Assembly: GCA_019787685.1 (NCBI GenBank)
Contig: JAHNUO010000010.1
Coordinates: 1,488,001 to 1,552,000, forward strand
Length of the DNA stretch: 64,000 bases
Direction: 5' to 3'
Source: Chiua virens
Taxonomy: Eukaryota > Basidiomycota > Agaricomycetes > Boletales > Boletaceae
Part shown: positions 58,050 to 64,000 of the stretch, in pieces
Layout: every line of letters starts with the position of its first letter
How positions within the stretch are numbered: the first letter of the stretch is position 1
The notes under the pieces: model-generated
Database searches by the model: none
What the model was told of the DNA's origin: nothing
The model's input: only the letters and a program-made list of their open reading frames with translations
Program-made: the position numbers and the translations under genes

Positions 58050-60451
58050 TCAGGTCATTCCACCTCTTTTGGACGCTCTAAATCTCGCGTTAGGATCATC
58101 CCGATGTAGCCATGACAGCAATGACTTACGGAAGGCCCGGAATGGCGGGCAATTGTCTAGGAACCGTTGAATATCAGAGACAGTCTCTTTTGCTGAAGGC
58201 CGCTCTATTATGGATGACCAGCACCGTTGGATCAAATCCCAGTGCGGTTCGTCAATTATTCGAGACTGCGGTCGGTCGGGCCTGTGTCCCTTTGCTAAGC
58301 GTAAAACAATGGCCACGTCTTCGATGACCTCCGACCACGGTTGTTTACCAGACAGAACCTGCAAGGATATCGCCATGGGCCAAATCTAAACGTCTAGCTT
58401 ACATACCTGAAGGGCAACGCAACCGAAAGAGAATATATCGCTCTCGGTTGTCCTCTTGAATGGTCCTTCCGCTTGTACTTGTTCTGGTGCAATAAAACGT
58501 AAGGCACCTGGTCTTGCGGTAGACACCTGGAGATACGTCACTGCTTCCGGAAATTTCTCTGCAATGGAAGTGAATCCAAAATCGATTAACCGCGCAGTGT
58601 AATCCGCATCGATAAGCACATTGGTCTGTCTGTTTGTCAGAGGAGGTCATAGGAACCAATAGTTATGCTTGACGCACAGAGGTCAGATCACCATGAACGA
58701 TCGGATGTTCCTGCGAATGCACTTTCGACTATAGTTGGGGCATGCCCTTGATAATGGCACACAATAGCGACTTACGGTGGTGCAACCCGTTTGCAGTATC
58801 TAACAGCTGTCATGTAGTCAACAAGGTGTGAAGGGATGGACGTTCGAAAGACGCACAAGCTGAAGTCGGTGACCAGTGCCCAAATTATTTTCATATTTGG
58901 CTAAGAAGACCTGAAGGGACCCGTTCGGCATCCATAACGAGACCAACGATGTTACGCCTTGCATCCCAAACCCATATGCGATTCCTAAAAATGGAACAAC
59001 ATTTTGATGGTCGAGTTTCTTCCAAATACCGAGTTCTCGTCGAAGTATCTACAGAAACCTTCACGATCACATTTTTGAAGCGGGTGAGGTGAACTACTAC
59101 CTTGTGAGAACTATTCCCTGTCCCCGCACCCGTCACAAATCGGAACCGGAATGCCTTGACCGCAACCTGAGGGGAAAGTTAATAACGAGCAGTATGAACC
59201 ACTTATCAGGTACGAACCTCCTTTGACAAATCGCCGTTGATGTACCAACATTTATATACATCGCCAAAACCTCCGCCACCAATAGAATGATCTTTGTTTT
59301 TTATGATAAAGGGGGTGAGATCTGGGGGGAGCGGAAGACTGGCACTAGGGAAAGTTGAATCGAAGATTAAGGTGGATCATCATGCTACAGGCCGAAAGAC
59401 TTACTCGAAACTGGATCTTGTAGATTGTACAATCCCTTGCAAATCAAGCGACAGCTGGCCTAAATGGGATTAGTGAGTGCTCGACGAGATGCAGATCAAC
59501 AGAAAAGTAGAGCACAAGTGCTCATGACATACTTGAACGTTCGTCCTATAAATACAATGAACAGACATTTCACCCATCTGGAAACAGGTGCACTTACATT
59601 GTGATCGTTCTGTGAGAGGAAAAGCTGCTTCACAGCGTTCCAAGCTATCTCCCTGGCACGATTACCGTTGACAAATAGCTCTGAATGCAATTTGGCATCC
59701 CACCCCAACATCCGACCACCAGTGAACGAGCTCCTGAGAGTCACTAGCTGTGCTTGAAACTTTTGTTTGTGGGATTGGATCTTGTATTCGGTCAACGTGC
59801 TGTCGTAGCTGAGGACTACGCGCAGTCGCGTGGGGGTACACTTGAATCCTTTCGGAAATGTAGAGGCGAATGCATTCAGGTGATCCTGAACGGACCCTTC
59901 GGCAGGGCTGCTTTCGAGTCTGTCTATGTAGATGGCCCCGACGCGGGTAGAATTGGACCTAGCAGACAAGCATCGGTGTTACTCGCGTTTGGTGATCGAA
60001 CAGAGTCTTACTTTATCATTTTTAGCCAACGCTCCGTTTCTTTCTTTGCCTTGTCCTTTTCGCTATGAATGTCGAAGGAAGGTGTTTCTACAAATACGAT
60101 GCTACTCTGCCTCGAAGCCCTCAAAGAGGCTTTTGCTTCATCAGTGAGCCCGCATCTGGTTGCCACTGGACCTGCCGTGCTAGGCCGAAGGGGCCCACTG
60201 GCATTGATGTGAGGATTGTTGATTGCCTCGCTTACGAACTGCGAGGATGCGTAAGGTAAGCTACAAGTGAACGGAAAGGCAGTACCCAAGTCTTCCCGCC
60301 CCCAGAAGGGCCCACAACACTAGTACGAACAGATCGAGAGTTAGTCTGGAAAGTATCTGGATAGGGCTCAGAAAACACACAATACTACTATGTCATCGTC
60401 GTTCAATTGGAATGCTGAACCACTAAAGACAGCCTTTACTCGAGCCCACAT
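58050..60451 (-). CDS. GTPase D4 - TKL protein kinase fusion
   Basis: Thirteen exons join in phase: 60381-60451, 60286-60319, 60012-60238, 59598-59958, 59533-59545, 59405-59459, 59218-59344, 59101-59166, 58857-59048, 58776-58806, 58678-58721, 58407-58625, 58050-58358; 582 residues. Residues 1-231 are a subfamily D GTPase (Walker A GPSGGGKTW, VETPSF, LSYDS). After a 45-residue linker comes a complete kinase domain: Gly loop GGGGFGDVYKC (about 275), VAVK Lys (300), HGDLTSTN (402-409, Asp 404 catalytic), DFG (422-424), APE (453-455), SDIFSFG and a CW/RPS C-lobe end. All catalytic residues are present, so an active Ser/Thr-type TKL kinase is expected. The GTPase may gate the kinase; inferred. It could instead be two genes if the 13-nt exon is not used. 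Confidence 0.65.
59533..59545 (-). other. 13-nt micro-exon linking GTPase and kinase
   Basis: Read on the minus strand it is flanked by ATTTATAG and GTATGTCATGAG and takes the frame from phase 0 to phase 1, which the next exon needs. It is the key piece of the fusion model and the least certain one. Confidence 0.45.
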
Positions 60452-61988
60452 GTTGGTGATACCTCGGTGACGTCGGTCGGAAGTGTATCAGGTACTTCAA
60501 AGAGTGATCAAAGCTAGCGAAGGAGGTTTTGGAGGCAAAGTGACTCTGCTGGTTGCCGCCGCGTGGTAGCAACTTAAAGCATAATGTGCTCACCAAGCAT
60601 TATTTGAGAATAGATATTTACACTATAAACATCGAGACAATGTGATAAGCCGTTTGGGCGATGTTACGTAATTTTTGTTTAACACCCTGGCCCGACTGTG
60701 TGAAGACACACCTGCGCATGCGATCCTTGGCACAGTCTAAGATGTCAATATTCTTCCATTCGTGATCATAACATGACCATGCTGCAGACAGGTTTTCAAG
60801 TTACTGCTGTGTCTCATTTCGCTTGCCTTCCATTTTCATCATATCCGGGATTTTGTACCGATACACGGGTATATGAACTAACCTTGGAGTTTCCTCATGT
60901 TTGCATCAGCTATCGCCGCTTCCTTTCCATGACACACTATTCTCGCGTTTTCACTTACCACCAAAACACCACGCACAACATTCGAGGCGATGTGAATCCG
61001 CGTCTCGAGGCAAGAAGTAGCTACCTTTCTTCTGTCATTCCTTCCGTTAGTGCACTCCGAAGAGAGCCTGACTGCATGTTTTCTTAGTGCAAGCCGGCAT
61101 AATTGGTCAATGCGCCACAATATTGAATTTGGAACTTGAACGATTTCGTGCTGTGTTTATGAGCCGCTCATTCATCCGAGTGTCAGAGGACGCATCTCAG
61201 CTAGTCGAACCGGGACTCCTGACACGTCCCTTGCTCTACCATGGCCTTCACCTTTGATTCACTTTTTTCCCGTGTCACTCATCGAATGCCGATCTACACA
61301 AAAATAGTTTCCGTGTGATGGCGCACGGGCACGACGAAATGTGTGGGTGTTCGAAAGGGCACATCACGCCCGGATGGTCAATGGGAATGGTCCCTGCCAT
61401 TATTGACTCTGTTGCCGTGGAGCAAGCTCGAAACCACATGGTCTCAGAGATCCTGATCGATGTTCCTCGGAGAGGGTTGCCTGACAGCTGCACAAACAGG
61501 ACTGACTGCCCGGCCACCTCTCCTCCGTACAGAGATTTACGCCTATTAATAGGGCCCTTGGGGTCCTGGTCCTCCCACATAATATTCATTCATGACAGCG
61601 GGACATAACCTACCCGCATTGTAACTCAGATGTTTGTCGTTTACATCCTGCTGCCGAAATTGAAAGGACAGCCGCTTCCTTTTTCTTTTTTGTTTCACTG
61701 ATTAAAATCATCCTTCGAGGTGGCTCTTCGCGCACGATACAACCTGAGCATTGCTATCTGCGACAGAAACGTATGCTGGGGAAGGATATCACAGTCGTCG
61801 AGATTGACCTCGACAAAACGTAACATAATAGTGTCCGCTGAACGAAATAAAGACGCTTCTGTTTCTGTACGATGCAAAAAGCTCTCAAAGCTACTACAGA
61901 CTGTCGCGTGCCATTGACCAAACGGACTGAACCCGCGCCCCCATCAATGATACTCTGCATCTACACGACATCTCAAAAGCCTCCCACA
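60452..61988. other. Gene-less spacer
   Basis: Upstream side of the D4 fusion gene and downstream side of the second kinase. Open frames at 60.8-61.6 kb overlap on both strands without motifs. Confidence 0.45.
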
Positions 61989-63236
61989 TCAGACTCTTCC
62001 TAAGTCCTGACGTGGCCAAGAGGGTACCAACTCGCAAAGGGCACGAGACGGAGGGCAAATGTCAATGAATCGTTCGATATCAGAGATGATCACTTCTGCA
62101 GAAGGTCGTTCATCGACGGACGACCAGCAACGTTGAATCAAGTCCCAATGCAAGTCATCGATGACTCGTGATGTTGGTCGGCTTGGTTTCTTACCCATTG
62201 ATAAGCGTATAATGATGGCCACGTCTTTCTGAACTTCCACCCACGGTCGTTTTCCGGACAACACCTGCAAAGACATAAGTACGTGCCTAGCTCTGATGCC
62301 AACATAACCTGCCTGGAGGGCGACGCAACCGAAGGAATATATGTCACTCTTAGTTGTCCTTTCCGACTGGTCTGGATCAATCTGCTCTGGTGCCATAAAA
62401 CGGAAGACACCCGGGTTCTTGGTGGACCTTTGGAGATACTCCTGTGTTCCCCCCACAACGGAAGCGAACCCAAAATCGGTTAACCGCGCAGTGTAATCTG
62501 CATCGATAAGTACATTGGTCTGTCCTTATTGTCAGGAAATGAGGTCTAAGGAAGGCGGCAACTCCGCTTAACGCACAGAGGTCAAATCACCGTGAACTAT
62601 CGGGTTCCCTTGAGAATGCACTTTCGGCCATTGTTAATGCAAACCCTTCGTGATGAGACAAGATAGTGACTCACAATGGTGCAACCCGTTTGTAACGTCT
62701 AACAGCTGTCGAGCACAATCAGCAGGAGATGGAGGGGATGGATATTCAGTGGACGCACAAGCTGAAGTCGGTGACCAGAACCCAAATTATTTTCGTAGCC
62801 AATTAAGAATTCTTGGAGGGACCCGTTAGGCATCCATAACGAGACCAACGACATTACGCCTAGCATTCCAAACCCATATGCGATTCCTAAGAATGGAACG
62901 ACATTCTTATGGTCGAGTCTTTTCCAAATACCGAGCTCTCGTCGAAGCATCTATGAAAACTTTTACAACCACATTAGTGAAGGTGAATGAGACGAGCCTA
63001 CCTTGTGGGAACGATCACTATCCATTGGGAGTTGAAACCTAAGCGCCTTCACGGCAACCTGAGGTAAAGGTCAATTGTCGGTAGGATGGACAACCTGTTA
63101 TGCACGAACCTCCTTTGACGAACCACCGTTAGTGTACAAACATTTATAGATGTCCCCAAAACCTCCGCTAGCGATATGGTGATCGTCTTGTTTGGTGATA
63201 AAGGGGGTGAGATTTGGAGCAGGAGGAGAACCGATA
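61989..63236 (-). CDS. TKL-type protein kinase 2 (likely 3' part of a GTPase fusion)
   Basis: Exons 63110-63236 (127 nt), 63002-63058, 62759-62950 (192 nt), 62675-62705 (31 nt), 62577-62620 (44 nt), about 62325-62519 and 61989-62264. Exon lengths 127, 192, 31 and 44 equal those of the D4 kinase. Motifs: GGFGDIYKC, VAVKALRF, HGDLTSTN, TDFGFAS, MAPEQ, SDIYSFG, HWDLIQRCW and RPSA; all catalytic residues are present. The sequence enters in phase 2 from an upstream acceptor, without an ATG, so there must be a 5' exon. The intron before the last exon starts GCAGGT, not GT; its roughly 57 bases are in frame and open, so retention would also give a protein. Upstream on the same strand is GTPase C3. 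Confidence 0.65.
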
Positions 63237-63607
63237 CTGGGTAAAGTTGGTATGAAGGATGAGTTGGGTTATCACGTCACAGGCGAAAAAGACCGACGAA
63301 AGGTCGCAATATTGAGGGTGTGTAGGTTCTTCCACCTCCGATGAAAGTTGTGAGTCAGATTCGGAGGCTGGGAACGGATGGTAAGTTGCAAGCGTTCAAC
63401 AATACACGGTCTCACCCAAACTCACCTTGACTGGAGGGGAAAATGAGTCGAATTAAGTGAAAAGCGTCGTCGAATTATCATGACATGGATAGGACTTACT
63501 CTGGATCGGAACCTTGAGGCGGAACAAGTCCTTGTGGATTACGTGGAAGAGGGACTGAGACTTGAGGTTGTGAGGCGTTCGGCGGTACAAGGGTCAACCA
63601 GACTTAC
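63237..63607 (-). other. Presumed intron/linker between C3 and kinase 2
   Basis: This stretch begins with a GTAAGT donor after C3 and ends with a CCCAG acceptor before kinase 2. Both joins are phase 2, so direct splicing keeps the frame. An internal CCAGA-GTAAGTCC matches the donor of the D4 linker exon, so linker exons may exist; I could not find a chain of them without a stop. Confidence 0.4.
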
Positions 63608-64000
63608 TTATCCGGAAAGCCAGGAAGCGGAGCACCTTCAATGGGTCGGAAAAGAAGCGCTTCGTCCAGGGTAACTGTAGTTTCCTGCATTTCACAGCAC
63701 TTTCCTTCAACCTTCGCACGGAGTTCCGCACACTCCCTCTGAAGTTCCGACATCAGCTTCGGGTCCTTAGCCTGCCCACGAGCTTCTACGAGCTTCTCTA
63801 GAGTTACCATTTGTGTCCTGACAAAATCGTCTAGTTGCCAGTAAAGCTCCATCCCAGCGGACGTTTCTTTGACCGCCTTTTTCATCTCGACCATCTCTTC
63901 TTGGAGAAGAAGTTTACAATTACCCTCCCTCTCGAGGATGCCTCGAATAAGCTTCTTCGGAGTCTCTTCGACGCGCCTGCAATATACGACGCGGGCACCT
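63608..64000 (-). CDS. AIG1-like GTPase C3, 3' part only (cut by window end)
   Basis: Minus-strand reading frame open from the window edge to a GTAAGT donor at 63,607. It aligns with the C-terminal half of C1 and C2: RRVEETPKKLIRGIL, LLLQEEMVEMK, KETSAGMELYWQL and the coiled coil EKLVEARGQAKDPKLM. After the coiled coil it departs from C1 and C2: instead of the LPRMKR basic end and a stop it reads TLDEALLFRPIEGAPLPGFPDK (in parts: TLDEALLFRP, IEGAPLPGFPDK) and then splices. The missing stop codon and the in-phase kinase 370 bases downstream suggest fusion to kinase 2. The P-loop half lies beyond the window. Confidence 0.65.

Noticed and set aside
1..64000. CRISPR arrays, rRNA genes, bacterial operons, standard tRNAs
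   Set aside because: No regularly spaced direct repeats, no rRNA-like segments, no ribosome-binding sites or operon spacing; only the degenerate tRNA-like unit at 11.3 kb was found.

Overview
The window looks like a chromosome segment of a basidiomycete fungus, most likely an Agaricomycete. The evidence is genes split by many short (about 45-75 nt) GT-AG introns, no operons, a KDZ/Plavaka-type DNA transposon with a DUF6698-type passenger gene, families of C2H2-like zinc-finger proteins, and a large tandem family of AIG1/GIMAP-like P-loop GTPases with TKL-type protein kinases. I cannot name a species. All family names come from reading motifs, not from searches.

Region 1 (1-32 kb) is gene-poor and repeat-rich. 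It carries four zinc-finger families, called ZF1-ZF4 here. ZF1-ZF2-ZF3 occur in the same order twice: ZF1a (2.7 kb), a damaged ZF2a (5.6-6.4 kb) and a ZF3 relic (7.7 kb); then ZF1b (9.6 kb), ZF2b (20.8 kb) and ZF3b (23.4 kb). Flanking non-coding DNA is duplicated as well, so this is an old collinear duplication of several kb. The second block is split by an 8.4-kb transposon (10,891-19,274) that has matching 19-bp terminal inverted repeats, a broken KDZ transposase, an apparently intact DUF6698-type gene and a tRNA-like pol III unit. ZF4 (28.1-29.1 kb) is interrupted by one extra base.

Region 2 (32.5-64 kb) is a dense array of 13 GTPase genes or remnants on both strands, in four subfamilies. 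A: A1 32.5, A2 35.7, A3 41.5, A4 47.8 kb, all minus. B: B1 37.9, B2 50.3 kb, plus. C: C1 43.8, C2 54.5 kb plus, C3 63.6 kb minus and cut by the window end. D: D1 39.5, D2 52.8, D3 56.7, D4 59.6 kb, all minus. Wherever both splice sites can be read, all subfamilies keep the same gene structure, including a 34-nt exon that encodes only the Walker A loop. The order A(-) B(+) D(-) occurs twice (35.7-40.3 and 47.8-53.7 kb), so part of the array grew by block duplication.

The most interesting observations are in this array. D4 runs in unbroken phase through 13 exons into a complete TKL-type kinase, giving a predicted 582-residue GTPase-kinase fusion. C3 and the second kinase are arranged the same way and could be a second, independent fusion. 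B2 continues through three further in-phase exons into a helical region that resembles the HeLo/MLKL-N-terminal four-helix bundle of fungal cell-death and NLR proteins. Subfamily D has degenerate G motifs and may be a pseudo-GTPase set. Apparently intact members (A4, B2, C1, C2, D2, D3, D4) sit among copies broken by single-base indels (A1, A2, A3, B1, D1). Together this suggests a fast birth-and-death locus, of the kind expected for allorecognition or immunity, but that role is inferred only. A degraded B-type cyclin fragment lies inside the array (34.6-35.3 kb).
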